From Gossypium raimondii (taxonomy: Eukaryota > Streptophyta > Magnoliopsida > Malvales > Malvaceae), in assembly GCF_025698545.1 (NCBI RefSeq), contig NC_068577.1, positions 1,612,001-1,676,000 of the forward strand: 64,000 nt of DNA, written 5' to 3'. The notes beneath the pieces are model-generated. The model had not been told where the DNA came from and made no database searches. It saw only the letters and a program-made list of their open reading frames with translations. Positions 38,331 through 49,732 of the stretch are shown here, piece by piece (positions within the stretch are counted from its first letter, which is position 1; every line of letters starts with the position of its first letter). The position numbers and the translations under genes are program-made.

Positions 38331-40280
38331 AGTGAATCACATGAAATCTTGTATTAAAAGGTTATAACCTTCATATTTTTTTAGTTAAAATTTTTAAAAT
38401 TGTTTGTTTTATTAATTATCTTATAATATGTTATTAACTCCTAATGTATATAAACTTAAGATTAGCATTTTGGCAAATGATGGTATTCAAACTCACAAAG
38501 AAGAGGAAAATAAAATGCAATAATCTTTTTAATAGTGATGTGTGGATTTTAGTTTTATTATGTATATGAGTTTTGTTTATATTATTTTTATTCATTTATT
38601 CATTGTGCTTTGTATTAACTTTATCTTACATTGTTTATATATATTTACATTGTACTTGTGAGCATATCTTATTTGTAACATTAAAACTAAAAAATGGCAT
38701 GGGAAATATCCAAATAAATTGAAAAAATGTTAAATTCTTCTGTTAGTCATTCTCTACACGTAAGTTGTGGATTTAGTCTATATATTTTAATTTGATCATT
38801 TTCTTTCATTGTTGTACACTCGGCCTAGACATTATGACCGGATCTTGAGGAATCACATTACTCGTTTTAAAACTCCAGATCTAACCTTGATAAACGAGTG
38901 TTTCGAAAGCATTACTTTTAGCAAATCTCTTACAAGTTTTTAGGAAATACGCATTGAACTTTTTCATTTTACAGAAAAACACTTATTTTATTACTTAGTT
39001 TTGCAACGAAAAAGAAAACCCTAGGAAGAACAGAAGAAAAACGGCATAGAAGGTAGTTTTCTGTAACAAAAATGAAGAAGGAAGAAAAAGAAAAAGAACC
39101 AAAGGTGGGAAAATGGAAAACAAATGGAACGAAAAAAGATTCAAATTTAGGACCAAAAGGTAAGTTAAGACCTTATCACTGAACCAACAGAGAATTTAAA
39201 GATAAGCCAAATATTCTAAGTCAGGGGTTGAGACAAAAATAATAAAAATTGAAGGGAAGGGATTTGATCACAAAATCACAAGTACAAATCCAAACCACTT
39301 AACCACTAAATCAAATCAATCACTTAACATAATTTAACAATTCAAAATTAAGAAATTTTGGGGAGTCACAATTGTACTTTTAGAACTTTGAAATTTTAGT
39401 GTTGGCCAAAGGGTAGTTATTAAATTCATCAAGTTAAGTTCTACTATTTTCAAAATTTGATGTGGCAAACATATTATCACATGTAAATTGCCATGTCAGC
39501 TTGTTATTTTCACATATTATGATCACAAGAAAAAATAATTAATAAATTTAATTTAATGACTACAGTTTGCGTTAAGGCTACAATTTCAAAATTCAAAAAC
39601 ATAGAGTGACTAAGAATGATCTAATTGAAGAACATGAATCAAATCTATAACTTTAGGCATAATACATGACTAATAGCAAAGTTTAATCGAACAAATTTAA
39701 CTGCTACCGTTTGGTCTGAACTAGACCTATCCGTGAGTTGGGCCATAGCTCGGTTCAAAAGAAAATTCCAAGCCCAAACCCATTTTCGACCAACCCGCTC
39801 AAAAAGCCCGTTTCACTATTAAAAATATATTGTTTATATTAGTATTTATATATTTTTATAATTAAATTCGGGCTGAACTGGCTCGATCGAAGATAAAAAA
39901 AAACCTTGGCTCATTCCGAACCAAATCGGCCTGAGCTTATTGGGCTGAGCAATCCATGAACAGATTTAATTGAGATTAAAATTTTAAAATTGGATGGATT
40001 TAAAAATTAGAAGAACTAAAATTAATCGTAATACTAAATCCACAAGTAAAAGTAGTTATAGCATAGCAGAATGACCCCAACAAAAACATTTTTACATAAA
40101 ATTTTTCAATCACTCAGTACCAAGCACCACAATACTAGAAAAGGAAATGAACAAGAGCAAATAATTTTCAAGAGTTCTTCTGAAGTCCTCTTTTTCTCGT
40201 CAATTCCTTTCCCAAAAGGATTGTTCTTCCACAAAAAGCCTTATCCATTACTCCATTTCAAGAAAACAATAAGAAATTCA
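38331..40280. other. Intergenic DNA downstream of the Dof gene
   Basis: Repeat-like text near 38740-38830 and 39360-39680 (inverted 'tgtggatttagtctata' type). A region at 39720-39960 with 'ggctgaactggctcgatcg' looks like a hAT-type MITE remnant. The 3' UTR of Dof lies next to 40280. The 131-aa plus frame at 40071-40466 is the antisense of the Dof C-terminus and 3' UTR. Confidence 0.5.
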
Positions 40281-41232
40281 CTAATATTGCACTGGGTTTG
40301 GGGGAAGAAAAGATTTATAAACAAAATCACCAGAAAGATCAGTCCATGCATCGCCACCATGACCGCCGCCGCCGCCAGCCCAGTATTGATCACTTACAGC
40401 TTCCAGCTGAGCAATCCAACTTTCCAATGGCTTAGACCGAAGCTGATGATGAACACCATAACTTGAAGCTTCCACACCTTCACTTCCCAATGGATATAAC
40501 CCAGTTGGAGTCTCCAAGCCAGTTAAAAATGGAAACTGTTGAACTAATCCATTTGTTAACATTGACCCATCACCATGTGAGCTATTTCCAATCTGAAACT
40601 CCATGTTACTACTAGCTCTTGTTCCAACAGAAATATAGTCACCAAGATAATGTAAAGGGTGCAATAATAGAGGCAACTGTGGCGGTGTTGGGTTCATTTG
40701 GCCTATTGATGGAGACTTTGTTGGTTTACTTCCTTTGCTTCTCTTGTTGGTTCGACAACCACCACCGATCGGCACGTTCCTTAAAGCACCGCCTCTAGTC
40801 CAGTATCGTTTACAGGTTTTGCAAAAGTAGCGAGGCTGTGAAAGGCTGTAATTGTTGAAGTAACAAAATTTAGTGTGTGTTGATTCACATCGAGGGCATT
40901 TAAGAGCTTTCTCGGGCTTTTGCATGTTGGCTAGCCTAGCTCGTTCCGCCATTGAACCAAGCCTATTAATACCAACACCACCACCAGCTGGTGGTGGCGG
41001 TGGAAGCAGAGGATTATGGATATGATGATGATTGTCTTTAGTGAAAACTTGATCTTGTTGATGAGTTGGTGGCTACAAAATTCAACATATACATAGAGAA
41101 CAACATAAAAAGAAGATTATTCACCTTTAACTGACTTTTTCTTCTTTTTGGGAGAAGAAAAAGAAAAGAAAAGAAGATTATTACCTGTTGCCAATTGAGT
41201 GGATCTATGAGTGGAACAAATGAGAAAACCAT
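40281..41232 (-). CDS. Dof-type zinc-finger transcription factor, 279 aa, two exons
   Basis: Dof proteins are plant-specific DNA-binding regulators that recognise AAAG cores. Exon 1 is 41232-41185 (16 codons, [16 protein letters not shown]). A GT-AG phase-0 intron (41184-41073) follows, and exon 2 is 41072-40281. The start is chosen because an MVFSx...NW N-terminus is typical of a Dof subgroup. The internal ATG at 40952 gives only 223 aa and loses that part. Residues 17-56 are Q-, H- and P-rich. The Dof domain follows '[22 protein letters not shown]' with C75-x2-C78-x21-C100-x2-C103, then [12 protein letters not shown]. It then reads CRTNKRSK, where most family members have CRRNKRSK. The middle and tail are low in known motifs, with a GGGG run near the C-terminus. 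Exact subgroup is unresolved. Confidence 0.95.
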
Positions 41233-42462
41233 GGTGTAATGAACATGAGCTTTCTATCTTTCGTAAAAGGTTTTGGAGTAATGGTGGAGAATCACATCAA
41301 AACAAGGGTGTCGCAGAGAAAGATTAAAAACATGAAAACCTTTCGTTTTCAAATTATTACCTGTCGCATGTTTTTGAATTATTTGTTACTACAATTGACT
41401 ACCACATGTATAGTAACGCAAGTTGTCACGCAAACAATGTTAAAAGTTAATGTTTCACTCATTGTTTCCGTTAAACAATAATTTGATTCTTTTTTAAAAG
41501 GTTAAGAATTAAAATTAGCTAAAAAAAATTTAAGGATCAAATTTAAAAAGAATAATGTTAAGGGCTAAATAATGATTCATACCATTAAATTCTATGACAT
41601 CTATCACATATTAACTATTTATGTCCTCTTATAAAAAATATTGGTGTTTTAAAATAACAAATTTAAATAATAAAATATATAATTTCAATACCGAATATTA
41701 TATTAAACCTAATAATAATCCGTCGGCATGCATGCATAATTTGAACAAGAAAAGTTAGTGTTAGTGGGGAGGGTCTTACGGGTGGATGTGTCACAATCGA
41801 CTAGTAGCTTTGTGTTTTTCGTCCCCTTAAACATTATTTTTAGTTACAAAATTTTTATAGTACCATGAAAGACACAGTGGGGTACTACAATCTTTCTCTT
41901 AATTCCAAAAGAGATAAGAAGAAGTGTGAAAGGAAGTGGAATATATATTTTTACAATTTATTTAATTTGATTCTTTTTCAGGAATATAAAAGGAAGTAAA
42001 ATAATTAATGATGGGGAAAACATTAATTGCTAGCAATTTGAAACATTTAATTAAAAGACACAATAATTTGTTGTTATAATTACGATAAAATACACTTTTT
42101 TTAGTATTTTTTATCCATTTTATGATTATTTTTAAGATTTATAATTATTTTTTTTATATAGAAAGAGTACTTAAATTAATTGCACAATTTAAACCATCCC
42201 CCAACGGGGAGACGTCAAACAAACATAAATTGTATGTTCTATGATGAGTTAATTTGACCAGTCTATCAACATCCTGGTTATCTTTTTTTATAGATATGTC
42301 GAATGTGTCAATGTCCAATCCACGTCAGTAGCTGATGGATTCTTCTAATTAAAGCAGAACTAGAACCATCTGGAGGCCTCTCCTAAATAGCTTTAACCGC
42401 CTCAAGATTATTAGTTTGAATTAAGACGCTATCATAGCATTGACTAATTAAAAGAACCAAGT
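41233..42462. other. Intergenic DNA upstream of the Dof gene
   Basis: Likely Dof promoter and leader in the first few hundred bases. The rest is AT-rich with a dispersed-repeat segment at 41380-41580 (related wording to 15280-15430). The LTR at 42463 begins immediately after. Confidence 0.5.
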
Positions 42463-43094
42463 TGTAACGACTTGATAGTGACGGGTATTGGAAAGTATTT
42501 TTTTGGGTCTCCGTTTTCGGAAAACGGATTCGTAAATATTTAATAAAAATATTTGCAAAGTTAGTTGTGTGGTTAATTAGATTTTGGTTAGGTGAATTTG
42601 CTTAATTTAAGATGAATTAGGTGTAAGAACTAGATTGCATATAGGGAGAAAGTTAAATTATAAATTAGAGAAAAGTGAATGGACTAAATAAGTAATTAAA
42701 CCTCAAATTAACAAGTGTGTGGTATTGATAATAACATGTGTTGACACCATTTTTTGGATGAAAAACGGCGTCGACTTGGGTTTTGACGAAAACTGATAAA
42801 ACGGGAGTCGCCACCAATCTTTTTTTATAAGGTGTGATCGGATCACATTGAAAAGTGGTTGTTTTTAATAAATGATTTGATTTTATTAAAACAACGGTTT
42901 TGGTCCACGAAATTCAGAAAAACAGATTCGGGAGTCGGTTACGCACGAGGAAGGATTAGCACCCTCGATACGCCCAAAAATTGGTACCTAGTTGATTATT
43001 TAATGTCTTAGTGTCGAAAAACTGAAAACTTTAAAGAATTTCAAAATACAATCCTTAAAAGAAACTTCGAATGGCAGGGATTAAAATTCAAGAA

Positions 43095-43415
43095 GATATT
43101 TAGCAATTTGGCTAAACGTGAAATCGAAACCCAGCACCTTAGGGCACGTTCCTCGAATTTCCAAACGCAAAATATTGCCTTATTTTGAAAATTTTTGAAA
43201 AGGATATTAAGTCATTTGGTGGAACGAGAAATCGAAACCCAAGACCTTAGGGCACGTTCTCGAATTTCCAAACGCAAAACATTGCCTTATTTTTGAAAAG
43301 TTTTTAAAAGGATATTTAGCTATTTGGTCGAACGAGAAAAATCGACACCCAGCACCTTAGGGCATGTTTTCTCGAATTTCCCAAATGCAAAATATTGCCT
43401 CAAGTTGAAATATTT
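43095..43415. repeat. Three tandem ~108-bp units inside the nested LTR
   Basis: Units start near 43095, 43203 and 43312. Each contains 'gatatttagcaatttgg'-like sequence, an 'acgagaaatcgaaaccc' phrase, 'accttagggcacgttctcga' and 'aatattgcctt'. The third is the most diverged. Confidence 0.85.
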
Positions 43416-44209
43416 TCCTTTTTTGAAATATGATATTAATATGCATAATGGAATAATAAATATAATAATGTGCATAAAAATAATGAGTAAAAAATGAATA
43501 ATAAAATAAATCAATCATAGCAAATAAATAAATAAATAAATAAACTAAAGTATAAAAAAAGAACACATAAATAAATACATAAATGAACATAAAAAACAAT
43601 AAAGGAAAATAGATAAAAACTATGAAATATGGACATGTAAATAAATAAATAAATGAAGAAAATAGATAAAAGATATATATATGAATATAGATATAAATTA
43701 AAATATGTAGGTATACGTGAATTACAAAATATTTATAAAATATATATAAAATATATTTTAAAATATAAAGGATAAATAAATATGTATATATATAAAATGT
43801 GTACATATATATGTAGGTACATGAAATTATGAAATTTGAAAATAATGAAATACATGTAAAAAGTAGGTGCATATGTATATATTTACAAAGGTTAAAATAT
43901 GTACATGTATATTATGAGAAGGGTATGCGTAAATTTTATAAAACATAAGAATATATGCACGTATAAGAAAATATATACGTATGTGAATTATAAAAAATAA
44001 AGTAAGATAAAAATAACATAAAATAAAAATATATATATAATATACATATTTTAATATATATATATATAAAAATATATATGCATGAGTATGTATATAGACA
44101 TTCATGAGAAAAGGTATAAATATACATATAGATATAAAAAAATGAGTACTCATATATATTAAATAAGTTAGAAAATATATGTACATGTATATATGTATAA
44201 GCTATTATA

Positions 44210-44255
44210 TAATAATAATAATAATAATAATAATATGATAAGTAATAATGATATA

Positions 44256-44290
<35 letters not shown>
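44210..44290. repeat. (AAT)n microsatellite within the LTR
   Basis: Long run of AAT triplets with a short interruption around 44235-44255. Confidence 0.9.
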
Positions 44291-44292
<2 letters not shown>

Positions 44293-46494
44293 GATGATAA
44301 TATATTAAAAATAATGAAGAAAATAATAAAAATGCTAAAAAAAGGGTTAAATCGAAGTAAAAGCAAGATGTACGGGGTGAAATCGAAATGAAAAAAGATA
44401 AAAGGAACTAAATTGTGATGCTACTGAGAGAAGGGGACCAAAACTGCAAATAAACCACAGCACGAAAACGCAGCGTTGAAATGGACCAAATTGAAGCAAA
44501 AATAAAATTATGGGGTAAATTAAAATAAAAGAAAATAATGAAAAGGGCCAAATTGCAACATGCCACAAAATAGGAGGGATCACAGCACAAATAGCCCAAA
44601 AATTAAAAACACGCGATCCCCGGAGCGGGTTGGGTCACTAATCAAGTCAGTCAAAACAGGCGCTGTTTGGTGCCTAAGAAGTCGCCCAAAACGACGCTGT
44701 TTGAAAGCTTATTTAAGTCGATTTTTAAAAAATTTTCATTCTTCTTCTTTTCAAAAAACTTCAAAACACTCTCCCTCTCCTCTTCTCCGGCAAGGGCCCG
44801 CCAAGAGCCGTCGTCTTGGCCAATCGGTCATGGTGTCTTGGCCCACAGACATGGCGGGGAGACCAAAAGTCTCCCCTTTCTCTCGAATCGTCTCCTCGGT
44901 CTCCGAGCACCCGGCGACAACCAAAAAGGTAAAAAGGCTTCCCTTTTTTATTTTTGTTTCGAAAATATGAAAAGAAAAAAATGAGAAAAAAAAACGGAAA
45001 AGAAAAAGAACAACAACCTTTTCTTGTCTTTATTTCTTTTCAACTTTTGCTTTTTATTTTTGATCGGTTTCTATCTATTACAAAAAGGAAAATGAAAAAG
45101 AGGACCCCCTTTTACAAATTCAAAGTCAGTCCCCTTAGAACCAATCCCCCCTAAAGTTACATTTTCTTTTTGCTTTTATAGCAGATTGATACAATGTTAT
45201 AGCTTCTATTATTGTTCTGCTACTATTTGGTTCTGCCTTGCGTGTTTGTTTCTGTCTTTGCAGGTGAGCAGTTTGGGCGATGGCAGAAAGCAGGTAGAGA
45301 GTAGGTGGCAGAAGAGTGGCGGCAGTTGGGGTCGGTGGCTGCAGCGGCTGGAGCTAGGGTTAGGGGTTAGGGTTTGCTGTGAATTTTTTAGTTTATGGGC
45401 TGTTGTTGTTGGGCTTAGGGGGTTTTTTTTTTACCATTGGGCCTAATTTGGGTAGTGGGTTTAGTTTGGGTACTAGGCCCAGGGTCAAAAATTGGTCTGT
45501 ACAACATGTGTAACATTTAAATACATACATTTATAATAATTATTACTTACTTATTATTTAAGTATATATTATTATATTATTATATTATATTGTTATAATA
45601 ATTAAAACATAAAATAAATGAAAGAAAAGAATAGAAAAGAAGAACAAAGCGAATCAAAAGAGAAGAAAAAGAGAGAAAGAAAAAGGAGAAAAAATTAGGG
45701 TTTCGGGCTTCAAAGCTTAATTGGTAAGTTAATTTAGTCCATTTTCTTGTAATTTTTATGTTTTAGAATCCTAGTATTAAATACTACTTAACCAATGTTG
45801 AAATTTTAGAAAATATTGAATTTTTATATGTTGTTCATGTTGAATAGTTTAAGTATTTGGGATTAAACCGATAGAATTTTAAGTTAGAAATGAAAAGCGA
45901 TTAAATTGTAAAATAAATTATAAGTTTTGAGTATTAGGGACTAAATTGTAAAAATTTTGAAATTTAGGGATTTGAGTAAAACTAGAGAGTTGAATTTAGT
46001 CTAAAGTGGAAATTGAATGAAAATATGGAATTAGTTTTGAAGAAATAAAGTTAGTCTCAGTTTAGGGACTAAATTGAAATTTAGACAAAAGTTGAATAAA
46101 ATTGAAATATTCAATGTGAAATTGTATTGTATTGATGAATTTTAATTATTTTAATTTTCGTAGCTAACGTTGTACCAGAAACTTTGACTAAGAAAGGAAA
46201 AGATAAAGTTGACGAGGAGTAGCTCGGAAATTCTTGTTTGTATTTCTATAATCCAAATTTAATTATTAATTGTTATATTTTAATTTAAATGTTTATGGTA
46301 AGTAAATAAGGTAAGTGTTATCATTTTTTATATTTGAATTGAATGTATGTGAAATTGTGATTTATGTGATAATTGAGTATTGGATAATTGTGGCATTAGA
46401 AAAGTGAATTGAAACCCTATTAATTGTATTGGGCTAAGTCGAATATAGATGGCATGCCATAGGATTGGAAGAGTTCAGGGATACTTTGACTTCA

Positions 46495-46640
46495 AGTCGA
46501 TGAGACACTGAGTGTCAAATTATTACTTTGGATAAATTCGATGAGGTACTAGGTTTCAATTTACTTCGACATGGTCGATGACACACTGGGTGTCAACTTA
46601 TTGCTTCGAATTATCCGATGATGCACTGGGTGCCAAACTA
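46495..46640. repeat. Four short tandem units in the LTR
   Basis: A 'tcgatgacacactgggtgtca' phrase and its variants recur about every 30-45 bp (near 46497, 46540, 46587 and 46616) between 'ttcg' joints. Confidence 0.65.
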
Positions 46641-47795
46641 GTTTGTTTTGGTTGGATCCGTGTATTCGTCCGAGTCCGTGTCATGTTAATAGGGGTTATT
46701 GAATAAAATAGTGTTATGATTAATATTGAGTGGTGATTTGAAATATGATTAGAGACACATTATTTGTGTATTTATGAATTGAATATGAATGAACAATATT
46801 GTTGTTCAAATGATTTGTGTTCATATTGTGAAAAGCTATCTGGGATAGGAAATGATAAAAATTGAATGTGTTATAAATACCTTATTTATGAATTGAATAA
46901 TTGTATGATATAGTTATTGTATGTTATATTATTTTACTTTTAAGCATTCAAATTATAGAAATACCAATGAGTTTATACTCAGCGTACGGTTTGTTTTCCG
47001 TGCGCAGGTTAGGTTAAAGTCAGATTGCCGATTCAACATCCATCAATGATCCCAAACTCAAAACGTGGTGATGTATATTTCTTTTTGTGTCGGCATGTAC
47101 CTAGGATGTCTTATGCTTGTCATTTTGGGAAGTGAATGTAAATGATGTTATAAGATGATATTGGTTACTTATATACATGATTATACGTGTTAAGTTGAGG
47201 TTTAATATGGAATGTTTAAGTTGATGCATAAGTGAGAGTGATATAGGCAAATTTGGGTTGAAATTGGCATGAATTTAGAATTGGCTTAAATGGTGTTTTT
47301 TTTATTGTTTTGATAATATGTGTGAAGTACCTTTGAGGGTACATTGGTTAGGAAACTAGGATGATTGTTTCGACATGTTTTAAAGGTATTAAATTGTGTT
47401 TTAAAGTGATTGAACGATTGGTTTTTGAGTTGCTTGGTGTTCAAGGTTGCGGGGAAGGGTAAACTTGATGTTTAAGGTTCATTTTGAGTCCACATGGCCA
47501 GACACACGGGCGTGTGACTGGACCGTGTGAGACACACAGCTAACACTTGGGCATGTGTCCCCTGTTTCTTTGAAAATTTTTGATGTTTTCGGAAAAAAAC
47601 TTCCTAGAGTACCCGATTTAGTCCCGATTTGTTTCTAACACATATTTTGAGCCTCGAGGGCTCATAAAAGGGACAATATGATTAAATTATGATGTATATG
47701 CTAGATGATTATATAATATTCATATTTGATCTGAAAAGTCTGGTAATGCTCCATAACCTTTTTCCAGCAACGGATAAGGGTTAAGGGGTGTTACA

Positions 47796-49324
47796 CAAGC
47801 CATCCAAGATGTTCCACAACTCAACATCGAAAACGGAGCAGTTCCCCAAATATCTATTAAAGTCTAGTATCCACTCCCCATCTCGATTTCTCGTTATTCC
47901 CCGCCGCAACAAAACTAACTTCATTCCTAACAGACCTATCTGTATTCAAACATACATAATAATGTCATTTTCAATAATAAAATAGTATATATATTTATAA
48001 GTTAATATAAATGCAATTAGAACTTAAAGAAAGAATCAAGGTTGAGAGAAAAAAAAAGTATCAAGGTTGATTTTTATAGGACAGTTAAAAAGGAAAATAT
48101 CATTCTATTTCAAGTTCTTTTTGAATGCAAACCCAACCCAATTCATAGTTCCAACTTGAATATTAAAAAATTAATCTAAGTTATTTCGGATTTGTTCAAT
48201 GATATAATTCATTTAAATATGAAATCTTGCTCAAATTTGGTAGGATTTTAACAAATAAAAATTCAAAAAATAGGTTTGAACAAAAATTAAACTCATTTAA
48301 AATCGAATCGTGATTGAGTTCTAACATTTAAAGTTTGAGACCAACTCAATTTTGAGTAGTTTTCTTATTACGTAAAGTAAAGTTTTGTTTTATTTTACTT
48401 TTATATATTAAGTAATTTATATCATATAAAAATTAAATCTATGATAATACTTGATATTATAATGTAAACATAAAAAACATGTTAAGCTATATATGTTTAA
48501 ATTTTAAAAAATAAAAAAATAATGAGTTTTCATAAAAATAAAAAATAACAATCTAGATGAGCTTAAAACAAGCTTGAATTAGTCCTTTACAAATGTGGAT
48601 GAAGTTAAGTAAAATTTAAAACGCATATTTCAAGTCGAACTAAATTTGGATAAGTATGAAATGTGATGCTTAGATCATATATAGTTCTGACACGACTTGA
48701 CACTTTGTGTTTGTTTGACTTAATTTTAACTTCCAATATTTGTTGATACAAGGAAGATGATGAAGGTGGAGGTGACAATCCATATGGTGGTAGAAGATTG
48801 TGTGGAGAGTCAATCTAGCTGAGGAAAGCTGAGTAGAGCTTTTTCTAGGTAGAAGGATCTTATCCCTTGATAAAGGAGAGTGGGGGTATTTGTAGTGGAT
48901 GTTTGGCTATTAGCCACCTCCAACCCATTACGGATGTCTAAGAGGGGTCTTGCTAAGGTAGGTAAAGTAGAGAGCACGGTAGACTTCTAGCCAAGTAATT
49001 ATTAGACTTGAAAGACTAGATTGAGGTCCACTTGTCGCCCATGCAAGAAAGAGACTTGACAAGGTTAAAGAGATAAGGCTACACATGTAAAGTATGCTAG
49101 AATTTCATGAGGCCTTTTGTCTTGGCAAGATACAAATATCTGGCAAGTTGGTCTTAGATATAGCAAGGCTGAGAGGTATACAAATAACAATTTCCCCTAG
49201 TTGAGAGGAAGATTAGAAAGTGATCCCTTCCCTAAGATAAAGATTGGTGACCCTAGTTTCAAAGATGAAGAGACAGAGAGATTGTGTAATGACATACATA
49301 AGTATTGTGTATGGTGGAAAGGTG
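47796..49324. other. Intergenic DNA with duplicated block 1
   Basis: Positions 48390-48710 match dispersed repeat 7960-8330. Positions 48742-49110 match 54712-55090 in the same orientation (landmarks 'tatggtgg', 'atcccttgat', 'ggctattagccacctc', 'ggtaggtaaagtag'). No reading frame is supported. Confidence 0.65.
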
Positions 49325-49690
49325 CTTAATGCTCCATTTTATCATTCTCCTCAATGAATAAACTCAATTAAAAATTTCCTTAAGTAATTAATCAAATAGC
49401 ATTATCATTAGATATGCCTGAAAGTATTGCCGCAGCTTTCTCACTGCCATTACCAATGTGAAAGCCATCTTTTCCAATCTGGTATAACTCAATTCACCAT
49501 TATGAATAATTCTATTTACATAGTACATTGGTAATTAGTGAGCTTATTTTACTTCACCATACTACAAGATAGTTTCATCATATGTCGCCAAATAGAGCTT
49601 AAGTTTGTTGCTCACTAAAGGGGAAACCTAGAGTGAGGGGGAGCACAAGTAAGCCTTTAGCTACTCAAAAGATGTTTGACATGCATTACT
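49325..49690 (-). pseudogene. Gypsy pol fragment, RNase H region
   Basis: Translation of the minus strand gives, in one frame with a few stops, an 'LSNACQTSFE...LKAYLCSPSL' start. This is followed by 'YYVNRIIHNGELSYTRLEKMAF', 'TLVMAVRKLRQYFQA' and 'IKWSIKHLS'. The order and wording match the end of reverse transcriptase plus the RNase H domain of plant Ty3/Gypsy pol (family wording from memory, e.g. 'LEKLALALVxAARKLRxYF'). At least four stops show it is dead. Confidence 0.75.
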
Positions 49691-49732
49691 CAATTAGAAA
49701 TGATCTTTGAGGGCTTTAAAATATAGTAAACA

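Larger units (their letters stand above)
42739..45503. mobile_element. Nested solo LTR, about 2.77 kb
   Basis: Starts TGTTGACACC and ends GGTCTGTACA, flanked on both sides by acatg (42734-42738 and 45504-45508), a perfect 5-bp target duplication. No gag or pol is seen inside. It contains three 108-bp tandem units (43095-43415), long AT-rich microsatellite DNA and a purine-rich region, then a GC-richer 3' part. The frames at 43357-45446 are translations of LTR sequence and not genes. It must be younger than the LTR it interrupts. Confidence 0.85.
42463..47795. mobile_element. Gypsy-type solo LTR interrupted by another solo LTR
   Basis: Left end TGTAACGACTTG, right end GGGGTGTTACA, giving TGTAAC...GTTACA inverted ends. 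Flanks are caagt (42458-42462) and caagc (47796-47800), a 5-bp target duplication with one change. Its interior holds the nested LTR 42739-45503. Without that insert and its 5-bp duplication the LTR is about 2.56 kb. The right end, read on the minus strand, begins TGTAACACCCCTTAACCC, which I remember as the start of abundant Gossypium Tekay/Del-type LTRs. It also contains the palindrome CACACGGGCGTGTG (47504-47517) and a tandem segment at 46495-46640. No internal domains are present. Confidence 0.8.

Noticed and set aside
40071..40466. 131-aa plus-strand frame
   Set aside because: It overlaps the Dof C-terminus in antisense and extends into the 3' UTR, with no domain.
43357..44186. Overlapping hydrophobic frames with Ile/Tyr/Phe-rich sequence
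   Set aside because: They translate AT-rich microsatellite DNA inside the nested LTR, and the apparent membrane segments follow from base composition.
45354..45380. Telomere-like 'agggttaggggttagggttt' run
   Set aside because: It is short, imperfect and inside a GC-richer part of the nested LTR, so it is not evidence of a telomere or fusion.
44560..45446. Several basic or mixed open frames
   Set aside because: They lie in the GC-richer 3' part of a solo LTR and have no recognisable domain.
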